DNA of 64,000 bases from Vanessa cardui (GCF_905220365.1 NC_061136.1:13867702-13931701); one strand, 5' to 3'; shown: positions 54,001 through 62,071, numbered from the stretch's first letter. Notes: generated by a model from the letters alone, not told the origin. Made by a program: numbers and translations.

Positions 54001-56334
54001 AAATCCCAGGACAAAAGCTATTTATTATAGTAGTTTTAGCCGTTAAAGCTTATTAATATTTCTTATCAATATACGAATGTCAGATAAAAACCAACAACCT
54101 GTCAAATCCCAATTAGATATTAGATAAACCGTTTCTATAAAAAGGTATATTATTATGATTATAGCGAGCAGTAGCAGATCATTGCTCCCAGCCAGATCGT
54201 GACCGCGGCAGGTGTACCTTTGTCGAAACGTAACAATATTAACAAAAAAAAATACAATACACGGCTTAAGGTTTGGCTCAAAAATTAAAAAAAATATATT
54301 GTCATATAAAAACCAATTTTATTTCAACAGCTAACATTTGAAGTCAATGATCGTCACTTGTAGGCAGCAAGCCTACATAGATACTGTAATTCAAATTTTT
54401 GTTATAATTAATTTATCTTTGGCTATGAGTATGAATTACATAATTTATATCCAGTAGTCGTATGAGTATTTATACGATATGAGTTACAAGTTACCTTTGG
54501 GAGATGAAGATTTTTGAGCTCGTTTACCTATACTATATTATAAATGAGCTGAGATGGCCCAGTGATTAGAACGCGTGCATCTTAACCGATCATTGCGGGT
54601 TCAAACCCAGGCAAGCACCACTATATATATGTGCGTAATTTGTGTTTATAATTCATCTCGTGCTCGAAGGAAAACATCGAGAGGAAACCTGCGTGTGTCT
54701 AATTTCATCGAAATTCTGCCACATGTGCATTCCACAAATCCGCATTGAAGAGCGTGGTGGATATGTTCCAAGACCTCTCTTTAATAGAAGAGGAGGCCTT
54801 ATCCCAGCAGTGGGAAATTTATAATTACTTTACTTTTACTTTAGTATAAATATGAAAGTAACTCTGTCTGTTTGTCTGTCGCTCCATCACGACCAAATTT
54901 GATCAAATTTGATGTAAAATTCGAACTCCGAGGAAGGACATAGGTTACTTTACTGCCTGACATATAACAATCAATCCTCTTAAACGCAAGCGAAGCCGTA
55001 TGCGACAGTTAGTTTCTTATAATTGCGAATGTTATGTAAGAGGGAATAAGTGAGAGTTTTTTGGAAATGTATCAAATTGAATCTACAAAGTGGCAGACTT
55101 CCAAAATGCTGTTCTTGGCTTTTTGACTACTAATGTACATTGGAATGTATTTCAAGAAACCTATTCAATTAACCGTAAGTACTGTCAAAGAATTCGAGTA
55201 GATTTTCTTTAGCATTTTTGAGCTGTGATGTACCACTATGGGGAATGTGGATTACACAGATAAGGAATAGAACGAATGTCAGTAGTAACTATTTTTTTAT
55301 TTTTCTAAAATTTTATGAAAATCATACATAAAAGAATTGTCAAAATCGGCCCAGCCATCTTCGAGTAATTCGGTAACATACATAAAAAATAAAAAAAAAA
55401 GGCCCCGACGAATTGAGAACCTCCTCCTTTTTTTGAAGTCGGTTAAAAAGTAGTTTATTGTACACGATGTCCAACTATCATTCAAAACATGCATTTTGTT
55501 AGAGATACATATGTTCTGAAAGTGATAGCTTGAGCTTTACTAATAAGATTATTTAAATAATTCATTGAATCCTGCGCTGCGATAGCTCAATAATGATAAT
55601 CATTCCCTGATTAAAAACATAGTTATACTAGAATATCTCATTTTAAATACGATATAATTGTAACCAAAATAAAAATAAAAACAATTCATGACACCAGGGG
55701 TACAGTTACAAAATAAGCCCTATATGTATAACTCATGCCTAATAATTATAATGACAATGTGTAGCTTTCAATACAAGTTTAAGAAATTCAAAGGCTTAGT
55801 TATTCAAACAAACAGGCCACAGGCCAACCTATAACGTCTCTTTCGCTCTATTATATTATACATAAGGTTTTTATGGACCATAATGGTAGTTGTAGATGGT
55901 GTGTAAAGAAACAAAGTTGTAGTATTAATCTTTTTTAAAATGCTTTATATAACTAAGACAAATTATTTTGTTTGTAATTTTTAATTAAACATTTATCATG
56001 CTTATCTATTTCTTTAAATATGAGGGTATATGTCATGTTTTTTTTTTAGAAAAAAATATGTTATAACTAAATTCCTGAATTTCTATGGAAAGCTTGGCTT
56101 CTTAACCGATAACAACCGTAATTCGAAACAAAATCATCGCTCCAGGTGCTGTTGTTGAAATAACACAGTTTCACCTCTTTGAAACAATTGATAGTTATCA
56201 ATTCAGTGTTACTTTATAGCAGAAAACATATTAATGAAATCAAACTCACCTCTCGGACTATAAGCGTGTGATATTACTAAAAACTGTAACACGAACAAAA
56301 TAAAAACAACACGAAAATAACACTTAAATGCCAT
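29882..56334 (-). CDS. secreted S1 (chymotrypsin-fold) serine protease with large internal insertion, 6 exons, complete
   Basis: Exons, in transcription order: 56334-56250, 34087-33978, 32724-32618, 31786-31647, 31507-30804, 30043-29882. They join to 435 residues with AG/GT borders and consistent phases. Residues 1-25 or so form a signal peptide. C30 in a short propeptide probably pairs with C168; activation is expected after R50 (LR|IIKG). Triad: H97 in TTAHC, D146 in HDIAL, S385 in GDSGGP. Family disulfide cysteines are all present (82-98, 323-391, 354-370, 381-409). No CLIP domain. Between C168 and C323 lie 154 residues where the family has about 14-20, so roughly 135 charged residues are inserted. 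Pocket positions read Gly189 and Asp226, so trypsin-like cleavage should not be assumed. It converges on the CD36-family gene. The physiological substrate is unknown. Confidence 0.95.
30092..30290 (-). mobile_element. SINE family A, truncated, in the last protease intron
   Basis: (CAA)n then agcctgtaaattcccactgc, aggcctcctctccctttgag and aattccaccacgctgttcg; beyond 30200 only weakly similar. Confidence 0.75.
30804..31507 (-). CDS. serine protease exon 5: charged insertion, C-terminal barrel start
   Basis: Acceptor tatttcag; donor gtaagt. Starts LMKMIKAADV and RIRTICLPSYELP, then runs into a Lys/Asp/Asn/Arg-rich segment (about residues 178-320, including RRKPKPPRPNP and helical stretches), and returns to the fold at DECYATGWG. 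It ends CAGSTDGSTGACV, just before the active-site serine. A long open frame on the opposite strand (30991-31419) is a compositional shadow. Confidence 0.94.
31647..31786 (-). CDS. serine protease exon 4: catalytic Asp
   Basis: Acceptor gatttcag; donor gtaaat. Encodes ELFNLPVPALWTAVLGEWDR, then IERIVLHQRFHNYQHDI, with D146 the catalytic aspartate. It leaves one base that forms Ala148 with exon 5 (HDIALMK). Confidence 0.94.
31918..31978. repeat. perfect hairpin, 25-bp arms, 11-base loop
   Basis: aaaaatggaattcaagctta... (31918-31942) pairs with 31954-31978 without mismatch. It lies in the protease intron between exons 3 and 4. Confidence 0.85.
32618..32724 (-). CDS. serine protease exon 3: catalytic His
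   Basis: Acceptor cgtttcag; donor gtaata. Encodes VSLQLLHPNYGLIGHWCGG and VLIHPQWLLTTAHCIH, then two bases completing Asn101 with exon 4. H97 is the catalytic histidine and C82-C98 the histidine-loop disulfide. The exon is only 107 bases, and the longest open frame there is an unrelated shadow, so it is easily missed by ORF scanning. Confidence 0.93.
32855..32965 (-). mobile_element. SINE family B, fragment upstream of protease exon 3
   Basis: cctcgtgatcataagtgttc, accaatagacaatggcactg and cttgtgcctgtaat fit the reverse strand of the family's 3' half. Confidence 0.5.
33044..33322 (+). mobile_element. SINE family B, near full length
   Basis: tggtggtagggctttgtgca, ttgtgttccggtttgaaggg, cagtgtaactacaggaacaa and cttaccatcaggtggccta. 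It sits in the protease intron between exons 2 and 3. Confidence 0.85.
33978..34087 (-). CDS. serine protease exon 2: propeptide and activation site
   Basis: Acceptor gtttcag. Encodes ECGVPLRRHTRQPRERSAGQ, then LRIIKGRESKRGAWPWQ. R50|I51 is the expected activation bond; the usual IVGG is IIKG here. The donor after WPWQ is CAG|gttcga, a weak match, but the next exon resumes exactly with VSLQLLHP, so the border is well supported. Confidence 0.92.
34535..34790 (-). mobile_element. SINE family A, decayed
   Basis: ggagagaagatttggaactt, caccaacaagcaccagatta and attctaatcactgggccttc keep the family order. Confidence 0.5.
34803..34890 (-). repeat. LINE 3'-tail fragment
   Basis: atcaaaatcaaaatatactt, tattcaagtaagcctttacg and attaagtgaagctaa match the full LINE terminus at 8035-8125. 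Confidence 0.8.
35872..36172 (+). mobile_element. SINE family A, full length
   Basis: tgaaatggcccagtggttag (box A region), ttgcgggttctagtccaggc (box B region), tgctcggcggtgaaggaaaa, ccttagcccagcagtgggaa. The tail is agccatagcc rather than (GTT)n. Confidence 0.85.
36240..36440 (-). mobile_element. SINE family A, decayed
   Basis: gtttccttacgatatttcct, cagccgaacatgaataaaaa and atttaaacacgctaaa match the middle of the family on the reverse strand. Confidence 0.4.
36895..37085 (+). mobile_element. SINE family B, diverged fragment
   Basis: tcttgtgttccggtttgatg and cataacgtctcagatcccaa blocks in a degraded context. Confidence 0.4.
37140..37333 (+). mobile_element. Helitron-like fragment
   Basis: attataaatgtgaaagtaac, tctgtctgtccgttgctctt, cttgatctccaaggaaggat, ending acaactataactag. 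Confidence 0.6.
38612..38740 (+). repeat. LINE 3'-tail fragment
   Basis: tttcttgccggttgttctag, gtagaatctactttacgaac, cggtggtagcttcagactta, ending in ttttgatttagatttagat repeats. Confidence 0.75.
40130..40242 (+). mobile_element. SINE family A, 3' fragment
   Basis: atccaccgacccgtattgga, cagcgtggtggaatatgctc and gcccaatagttggaaattta. Confidence 0.75.
41185..41335 (+). mobile_element. SINE family B, diverged fragment
   Basis: agaagggtgagtcagccagt and the gatgtaagaaatagttacta block. Confidence 0.4.
41402..41802 (+). mobile_element. SINE family A with internal inverted duplication and (GTT)8 tail
   Basis: Complete tRNA-like head (cgagatggcccagtggttag, gattgcgggttcaaaccc). At about 41637-41695 the family's own core appears in reverse orientation (ccattaaggagagggtttgg), followed by the core again in forward orientation (ccaaaccatctcctcaaagg) and the normal terminus with gttgttgttgttgttgttg. 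Confidence 0.8.
42412..42720 (-). mobile_element. non-autonomous element sharing its end with 61190-61460
   Basis: atctatacatataataaaat, tggagtgtctgtttatac and the aaataaaggctttttccaaa block are the reverse complement of the terminus at 61410-61460. Confidence 0.5.
43125..43255 (+). repeat. LINE 3'-tail fragment
   Basis: gttggtagaatttaaatttc, gaatcaatggtagtcttaac, ending ttttagatttttgattt. Confidence 0.6.
43470..43540 (+). mobile_element. SINE family A, tRNA-like head only
   Basis: tgatggcccagtgggtttca and cgggttcaaatacgagcaag. Confidence 0.45.
43667..43900 (-). other. 77-codon open frame of protein-like composition in the protease's first intron
   Basis: MTNSIDRFLSTSKGPKLNDD starts it and GIYDYFLIHNEV ends it. 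Amino acid use is balanced and acidic, unlike neighbouring chance frames, but there is no family motif, no intron evidence and a decayed SINE next to it. It could be a small gene, a retrocopy remnant or chance. Confidence 0.2.
44289..44338. repeat. inverted repeat, 17-bp perfect arms
   Basis: aagttaaaccagaacaa at 44289-44305 and its reverse complement at 44322-44338, with weaker pairing of the flanking A and T runs. Confidence 0.75.
46110..46262 (+). repeat. LINE 3'-tail fragment, diverged
   Basis: ctgagtttcttactatcctt, cgaactgatggtaactttaa, gtgctcataagatg, ending tatgttttgattttggg. Confidence 0.6.
48075..48133 (-). other. decayed tRNA-Glu-like sequence (SINE head or pseudo-tRNA)
   Basis: On the minus strand ctgggctttcactttaagg followed by tcgccggttcgatgcc resembles the anticodon arm (TTC) and T arm of a tRNA-Glu. 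The acceptor stem does not pair and the D arm is lost, so it is not a working tRNA. Confidence 0.4.
49064..49132. repeat. inverted repeat, 17-bp perfect arms, 35-base loop
   Basis: acgttatttatcgagga at 49064-49080 and tcctcgataaataacgt at 49116-49132. Confidence 0.75.
49325..49635 (+). mobile_element. diverged non-autonomous Helitron interrupted by a retroposed insert
   Basis: TC at 49325, then attaacattataaatttgaa near the 5' end; cgcgtgcgaatactag at the 3' end. The body is split at ttccaagaaa by 49441-49559. Confidence 0.65.
49441..49559 (+). mobile_element. unidentified retroposed sequence, about 119 bp, with A-rich tail and 12-bp target duplication
   Basis: aattccaagaaa stands at both 49429-49440 and 49560-49571. 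The insert starts aagcctgcaatctcgactgc, is GC-balanced through gtgccctcttggcacaaag, and ends in an A-rich tail (aaaaaaacaaaaaaaa). Tail plus target duplication indicate LINE-type retroposition. The source RNA was not recognised; snRNA, 5.8S and tRNA patterns I know do not fit. Confidence 0.6.
49918..50075 (-). mobile_element. SINE family A, decayed 3' half
   Basis: acagcctgtttatttctcac, ttggactaagatttcttctc, then degraded. Confidence 0.55.
50328..50440 (+). mobile_element. SINE family B, diverged fragment
   Basis: attgttgtgttccggtttaa, then acacgtacaaagaatataat, matching the family core. Confidence 0.45.
50708..50910 (+). mobile_element. SINE family A, decayed
   Basis: ccgagatagagaagccattg, aacacgtgtatcttaaccaa, gtgagttcaaatctaggaaa. 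Confidence 0.55.
51590..51692 (-). mobile_element. SINE family A, 3' fragment
   Basis: acagcctgtaattttcccac, ttctgggctaagtatcctct, ccaccacgctgttccaatgt. Confidence 0.75.
52150..52262 (+). mobile_element. SINE family A, 3' fragment
   Basis: tactaacctgcattggaata, aagggagaggaggcattagc, tgcagtgggaaatttacagt and a short gttgttt tail. Confidence 0.75.
52266..52330 (+). repeat. LINE 3'-tail fragment
   Basis: ttttccgaaccggtggtgat matches the LINE 3' UTR core; otherwise short. Confidence 0.4.
52365..52545 (+). mobile_element. SINE family C
   Basis: gacctccgtggtcgtgtagt, catgggtacgctactctgag, gtcccggtgtcgatgttgag, cttctgattttccataacac. The first block is a good tRNA-like box A region. Confidence 0.65.
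53704..53965 (+). mobile_element. SINE family B, near full length
   Basis: tggtggtagagctttgagca, gttgtgctccggtttgaagg, then ccatcagatggcccatatgc and ctataccataaaaaa, with a small deletion before the 3' block. Confidence 0.85.
54545..54838 (+). mobile_element. SINE family A, full length
   Basis: gagctgagatggcccagtga, ttgcgggttcaaacccaggc, catcgagaggaaacctgcgt, ggaggccttatcccagcagt. It is followed directly by a tttacttttacttt tail. Confidence 0.85.
54842..55015 (+). mobile_element. Helitron-like fragment
   Basis: tataaatatgaaagtaactc, tgtctgtttgtctgtcgctc, ccgaggaaggacataggtta, cgcaagcgaagccgtatgcg. Confidence 0.6.
55030..55448 (+). mobile_element. RTE-like non-LTR 3' fragment
   Basis: gtcaaaatcggcccagccat, poly(A)-like run, then gacgaattgagaacctcctc and ttgaagtcggtta. 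The same tail occurs at 59040-59075 and 63110-63150. Confidence 0.55.
56250..56334 (-). CDS. serine protease exon 1: start codon and signal peptide
   Basis: ATG at 56334-56332, then MAFKCYFRVVFILFVLQFL and VISHAYSPR, a clear signal peptide with a cleavage region near SHA. The donor is gtgagt and the exon ends after one base of a codon that becomes Glu29 with exon 2. Intron 1 is about 22.2 kb. Confidence 0.9.
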
Positions 56335-56444
56335 ATTAACACTGCCACTGGCTTTTAAAATCACAATAAAGAATCTGTGTATAATTCACAATTGATTTTT
56401 CAGTAAAAGTATTCGAACGCATTGACGTTTGTGTTTTTTTTTTC

Positions 56445-56640
56445 TTTTGCGCGCGAAAAGACGCAAGTAACGTCCGCAGTAGCCGCTGTCCGAATTAGAA
56501 ATGGAAGGAAAAAAGGCGCGCGCGCACCATTGTTATTGACTAACGATAGTGTTTTTACTTTTTTCCGCGGTGTGCCGGCGCCTGTATCCCCACTGGGAAA
56601 ACGTGCGCGCTTGAGGCGGATGAGGTTGTCAACTGTTGGT
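56445..56640 (-). promoter_or_regulatory. GC-rich promoter-like block upstream of the serine protease
   Basis: A block rich in GCGC/CGCG (gcgcgcgaaaagacg, aggcgcgcgcgc, gtgccggcgcctg) lies 110-310 bases before the protease ATG in an otherwise AT-rich window. Its position fits a promoter or first untranslated exon. No TATA box or initiator was assigned. Confidence 0.4.
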
Positions 56641-56930
56641 CTCAAAACAGCTGTTGCAAACAGTTTCATTTATGTATAAAAAAATAGACAATCATTTCCT
56701 TTGTTCCTGTATTTTTTAATTAAAACAAATCTTTATATTAAAAATGTTTACATTTTTGTGGTAATATATTTAGACTATCAACTTATAATGTTAGGTACAT
56801 TTAGTTTTTTTACAACTTTTTAAAGAGGTACTTTTTCATATCATATTTTAAATTTATAAAACAATTTTTGATTTAATAGAAAACAATATCTGATAGATAC
56901 AATAAAGTTGAAATGTTCAACACAACTGTC

Positions 56931-57011
56931 TATAGAGAGTGAAATGATTACGGGCGCGTGCGCAGCTGTAAGGCTGCGGTAGTTACGCTGTATTTAAGTA
57001 AACATCAAGTT
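56931..57011 (+). repeat. 81-bp GC-cored repeat, copy 1
   Basis: tatagagagtgaaatgatta, gcgcgtgcgcagctg, tttaagtaaacatcaagtt. A second copy lies at 60481-60560 in the same orientation. Confidence 0.6.
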
Positions 57012-57357
57012 ATAATTTACAGTATTCTGAATTTCTTAATAATTATTTAATTAGTGTTACATTAAAGGTCACAAATGCTACATTTAGATCGGTTTGAGGC
57101 TTTAGTTGATTCGTTATTTGGTTTTTAAGGTTCAACTTATTTAAATCCCGAAGACTTACTCAAAATAAAAATATTAGTATGAATTTGAAATAATTGAAAT
57201 TTAACTTACAATGCGTAGAAGAAGTATATTTTTCTTTTTATTGTTAGCTATATGTATAATTTTTTAATCGCTAATAATAAAAAATAAATACATATGTTAT
57301 TTGAATCTTGTGTTTCAAAATCGAATTAGATATTTTAAATACATGTATGTTAATATT

Positions 57358-57957
57358 AATAAATAAAAATTTTAACAAAAAGAAAAACCGACTTCAAACA
57401 AAACACTATTTTAAAACAAATGAATATGCACGAAAAAGTAATGGAAATAATTGTGTATTCAACATATTTTTTAGAGTCTTTCTAAGTTAAATGAAATGAA
57501 AAATATTAGACTACTTAAAAGTCGATTAACGATTATATCATGTAGTTATAATTATTGTTATATTTGGAGCCGGTGTCAGCCACGGTGCCCTTGCCCCAAC
57601 AATCAAAAGAAAGAAGCGATACGAGCCCCTTGATTGATCCAGTATATTATTGTGTAAAAGGTAATTTGTAAAAAACATATTTGTCAAAGTATTCTCGTAT
57701 TGTTTTTTGATAGATATACTGTAGGGTTTTATTGGCTGACACCGACTCCAAATATAACAATAATTATAACTACATGATATAATCGTTAATCGACTTTTAA
57801 GTAGTCTAATATTTTTCATTTCATTTAACTTAGAAAGACTCTAAAAAATATGTTGAATACACAATTATTTCCATTACTTTTTCGTGCATATTCATTTGTT
57901 TTAAAATAGTGTTTTGTTTGAAGTCGGTTTTTCTTTTTGTTAAAATTTTTATTTATT
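57358..57957. repeat. foldback: 225-bp inverted arms around a 150-bp spacer
   Basis: 57358-57582 and 57733-57957 are reverse complements with one difference noticed (gagccgg versus gagtcgg) and no indel. The outer ends read aataaataaaaattttaac with accgacttcaaa inside. Spacer 57583-57732 continues the sequence of the right arm, as shown by the collinear single copy at 5219-5512. Confidence 0.85.
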
Positions 57958-58305
57958 TTTTGATTTTAAGTGAAGCTGATGTTGACTAACTAATTTTTTT
58001 TTAATATAGATAGATTAAGCGTTCCATTTATATGAGTCAGAAACTACTTCGAGGACAATTTCAAAGGAAACTTCTGAATAAAGCAAAAATAGACTTTCGA
58101 AAATGCGGATTTAATACATCACGCGGCGTAAACTACAAGGATCCCTCGAAAGAGCTGTAATCGAACTCAGCAAAAAAACTTTGAAAAAGACCAACTATAT
58201 TTCGTACATCATATGACATCACATCACATACACAAAATTTGATTAAAGATAGTAAGAAATTCTGCCCCATATCGCACCCTAACTGCGAGCCGTATAGGAG
58301 TTCCA

Positions 58306-58558
58306 TCACTACATAGTATAAAACAAAGTCGCTTTCTCTGTTCCTATATCTTTAAATCTACGCAACGGATTTTAATACGGTTTCTTTTTAAAAGATAGTG
58401 TGATTCAAGGGGAAGGTTTGTGTATATAATACATGAACAATATAGTATAGAAACACTGATAATTTTAGAAGTTTGCGATGTGATGTCGTAAATAAACAAA
58501 TTCTGTAGTATATTTTGTATCAGTATTGCACCCGTGCGAAGCCGGGGTGGGTAGCTAG
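58306..58558 (+). mobile_element. non-autonomous Helitron, 253 bp, both ends visible
   Basis: Starts TC at 58306 (tcactacatagtataaaaca) and ends CTAG at 58558 after a GC-rich 3' stretch (gtgcgaagccggggtgggta). It lies between A and T, with no target duplication, which is the Helitron pattern. Confidence 0.75.
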
Positions 58559-58599
58559 TTGATTATAATATTCGACTATGATAATTACATAAACATAAC

Positions 58600-58999
58600 C
58601 ACATTACGGAAGGTGACTCAAATATCCAAATAACCTATAAATAAAAGATTCGACTGAGTATCGCTAACGTGCTCCTCAGAATTGTTCCGTTCCCTTCCGT
58701 TCCGTTACTTTGTCATGGATCCTGTGCTCCGAACCTTACCAAACTTTCACCAAATTACCCGTGAAGTATATATTTTATAATAAAAAAAGAATTATCAAAA
58801 TTGGTTAACGTGATTTTCAGTTATTCACCTATTTGTCGTGCATATAGATAATGCAAATTTAAGACTTATGTCTTTTTCATATGGACACCATCATCGGAAA
58901 AAAATAAAAAAAAAATGGGACCCCACGGGAAGCACTACCTTTCAAACAAAAAAAAAAATTATCAAAATCGGTCCACCCAGTAAAAAGTTATGAGGTAAC

Positions 59000-59040
<41 letters not shown>

Positions 59041-59085
59041 GACGAATTGATAACCTCCTCCTTTTGGAAGTCGGTTGAAAATAAA
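58600..59085 (+). mobile_element. RTE-like non-LTR 3' fragment with A31 tract
   Basis: atggatcctgtgctccgaac, ttatcaaaatcggtccaccc, 31 A at 59006-59036, then cagacgaattgataacctcc and ggaagtcggttg. Confidence 0.55.
59006..59036. repeat. A31 homopolymer
   Basis: 31 uninterrupted A inside an RTE-like tail. Confidence 0.95.
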
Positions 59086-59929
59086 TAATAACAATAAAAC
59101 AGGCGTGTGTAGTGTGTATAAGACGTGAATAAAATGTATGAAAAAGGCGCTTGTATTTCCTGAAATATGGATTATTAGCCGACTTTAAAAATAGGTTATA
59201 AACTCGGCCTATTCTCTGCATATGTTCCTTAATCTGCGTATGTTTTACTGTGAAAATTATATATTGAGGTTGGAATACTATATAAAATAAAAAGCAACCA
59301 ACAATTACTATGTGGAGTGTGTGAATTAATGGTAAAAAAACATGGTATTTCTTACTTGTTTGTATTTGTTTTTAATTAATAATAGTATGATATAGATAAT
59401 TTTTTCAATTAATTATACTTTATAAATAGTTGCACGTAAATCAGAAAAAAAGTTCGACTGTTTATGGTAAAAATATATTTATTTAAACAGCGGTGTCCCA
59501 TTTGAACAGCCCGACCAATATATATACATTTAATATGAAACTTGATATATAAAAGTAAAAAACATATTTTTTAATAAAAAACGACGTGTTTGTTTGTGTT
59601 TTCTATGTTTTGAAAACTATTTTTAAAATAATCATATGATAACATTTACAACGTTAATAGAAATGTTTTAGACCCTAACGTACCCAAACAATTGCGCGTG
59701 TTTATTTAAATAATATTATGTAATAATTTAAATTTAAATAAATTATTAATAATTTAAATAAATAAAGTTTATTTGGCATTATTTATTTTAACATTCATGT
59801 TAGCGTTACGTGTAGTTGATATATATTATTACACTATATAAATATGTGTATGTACATTTATAATCATTGGGTAGAGTCTACGTGTATAAAGTAGTTTGAT
59901 AATATTCGAAGTTATTTTAAGACTTTATT

Positions 59930-60165
59930 TGGTGGTAGGGCTTTAAGTAAGGCCGTTTGAGTTGGTACTCAGTCTGTTGGTACCAACCATTCATCAGATA
60001 TTCTGCCGCAAAACAGCAATATAAATATATAGTATTATGTTTTGTATTAGTATGTGTTCCGGTTTGAAGAGTGCCTGAACCAGTGTCATCTTAGGTCCTA
60101 GAAGTGGTGAAGATGGCAAAGGGTGGTTACCACCAAGTGGTCTATTTGTAGTTCCACCTAACTAT
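59930..60165 (+). mobile_element. SINE family B, diverged, with internal duplication
   Basis: tggtggtagggctttaagta start. The block around tggtacca occurs twice (59965-59995), then gtgttccggtttgaagagtg and a degraded 3' end. Confidence 0.55.
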
Positions 60166-60174
60166 TACATCCTA

Positions 60175-60300
60175 CTAATATTATAAATGCGAAAGTTGCT
60201 AAGAATTGATGTATGTGTGTTTGATACAATTTCATGAAAAAACTACTGTACCGATTTGGAAGAAATTTTACAGTAATAAAGACTATACATCAGAATAACA
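60175..60300 (+). mobile_element. Helitron-like 5' fragment
   Basis: cctactaatattataaatgc, gaaagttgctaagaattgat, actactgtaccgatttggaa. Confidence 0.5.
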
Positions 60301-60480
60301 CATGCGCTATATTTTATAATTTTTGTAATTTGGTCATAATATAATGCTAGTAAATTATAAACTAGACTTAACTTTTTTAAATCAACGTGATATTCAATCA
60401 ATCATCCTCTGAACTGTTTTGTTCAACCTTTATATATAAATTGTCCAATAAAGATCCATTTACTCCATCCAGCCCGTTGT

Positions 60481-60560
60481 TATAGAGAGTGAAATGATTG
60501 CGCGTGCGCAACTCCGCCGCATCCGTAACTGGGACGCACTTAAGTAAACACTGTCAAGTT
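60481..60560 (+). repeat. 80-bp GC-cored repeat, copy 2
   Basis: tatagagagtgaaatgattg, cgcgtgcgcaactccgccgc, cttaagtaaacactgtcaag. Ends are conserved relative to 56931-57011; the centre is diverged. Confidence 0.6.
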
Positions 60561-60764
60561 GTCTTGACTAATGTCTAGCTGTCTATTGTAATTTAAGAAA
60601 TTACGGCGTCTTTCTTTATTTAATCGGAATGAATACTTGAATTGCACTTTACAATTGGTATAGTTTTGTATTCCAAATTAAGTATTAGTGTTTCCCTAAC
60701 ATGAAGTTTATATCACAGACGGAAAGTGTTCCGGAATATCTTTTAAAAGATCAGCGGCTTTATA

Positions 60765-60955
60765 TTGTTATGTTTCCGTTTGAAGGGTGAGTGAGCCAGT
60801 CGAACTAAAGGCTTAAGGGACATAATAATATAATCTCCAAGGACTCCAAGGTTGGTACGGAATTGGAAATGTAAGGAATGGTTGTAATGCCTATTCGGTG
60901 ACCACTTACCACTAAATGCCCATTTGACCGTCCATAATTTTTCATAAAAGTACAT
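60765..60955 (+). mobile_element. SINE family B, 5'-truncated
   Basis: gttatgtttccgtttgaagg, gtgagtgagccagtcgaact and the gtgaccacttaccactaaat 3' block. Confidence 0.6.
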
Positions 60956-61189
60956 AACTTACCATGAGACAAATAATTTGAATATAGAATTTTATTATAT
61001 GATTAACGTTTCTTGATTAATAAGCAACATTAATAATAATTATATGATGACGTCATTAAATTAACAAGTGAAAGGGTTGGCCTGGAGTAGGGAACCCTCG
61101 GAGTGTTTATCCCCTATGGTTTTGATTTACAAACAACGAAACTATATTTGGAAGGGTGAGTGACTTTATTTAATACTAGCTGTACCCGT

Positions 61190-61462
61190 GACCTTTTACG
61201 CGTATGATAAAAAATATTTTAGTCTAAGTTACTCCTTATTATGTAACTGATATAATAAGGATTAACTTAGCTGTCAGTGAAAGTCCCGTCAAAATCGGTT
61301 CAGCCGTTCCAGAGATAAGCCGTAACTAACAGACAGACAGACAAAGATTTAAAAAAATGTTATTTTGCTATATGTAGTGTTTACATATACATATGCATTG
61401 AGTAAAAAAGGGCTATTTTAATATTACAAACAGACACTCCAATTATATTATATGTATAGATT
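61190..61462 (+). mobile_element. non-autonomous element with RTE-like motif and shared terminus
   Basis: actagctgtacccgtgacct start, gtcaaaatcggttcagccgt, cagacagacagacaaagatt, and cagacactccaattatatta at the end. Confidence 0.55.
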
Positions 61463-61963
61463 GAAAGTCTCGAGGGATTATTTGTGTCTGTTATTACAAA
61501 ATGGCCTCCATGGTAACGTATGGGCAATGTAGTGTATTGTACGGTACTAACATTGATTAAGTAATTAATTTATTATAAAGCCATAATAGCAGTTTTAAGA
61601 AAAAGGTAGTCTTTGTTCAGTTAGTTTCAAAACACTTTTTAGTTTTTTTTTATTTCTTTTTCATTTGGAGTCATTTAATTTATTATTATTTTCTGTCTGT
61701 CTGTCTGTAATATTGTTTTTCATATTTTTGTTAAGACATATTAGTGTAGGAGTGTAGTGTTTCATTTATATTTGTTATTTAAAAATGTTTAATGTAAACG
61801 CCTGTAGTGGTAGATCACATCATACAAGAATATTTGTTTCCTAGTTTTACTTAATAATTTGTAAATATGCCGATGATGTTTTAAATTTTCACTACAAACA
61901 TAAAGTTAAATTTATAGTTCTTATATTAATTTTTCTCTGACAATAGGCCCATTTTGTAAACTG

Positions 61964-61966
<3 letters not shown>

Positions 61967-62040
<74 letters not shown>
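61967..62040. repeat. (TA)37 microsatellite
   Basis: 74 bases of uninterrupted TA. Likely length-variable and hard to assemble. Confidence 0.95.
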
Positions 62041-62043
<3 letters not shown>

Positions 62044-62071
62044 GCGATTTTAAAATAAAAAAGCAAGCAAG

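Larger units (their letters stand above)
34891..56249. other. remainder of the protease's 22-kb first intron
   Basis: Contains the SINE, Helitron, RTE and LINE-tail copies listed separately. Unassigned stretches longer than 1 kb remain at about 38.8-40.1, 44.9-46.1, 46.7-48.0, 50.9-51.6, 52.6-53.7 and 55.5-56.2 kb. They are AT-rich without reading frames that I would call genes. Confidence 0.5.

Noticed and set aside
56400..56679. Two overlapping frames of 85-89 codons on opposite strands
   Set aside because: Both come from the GC-rich promoter-like block, where stop codons are rare by composition.
61967..62040. (TA)37 as a possible regulatory or replication-related AT element
   Set aside because: A plain dinucleotide expansion explains it; nothing else marks an origin or regulatory site.
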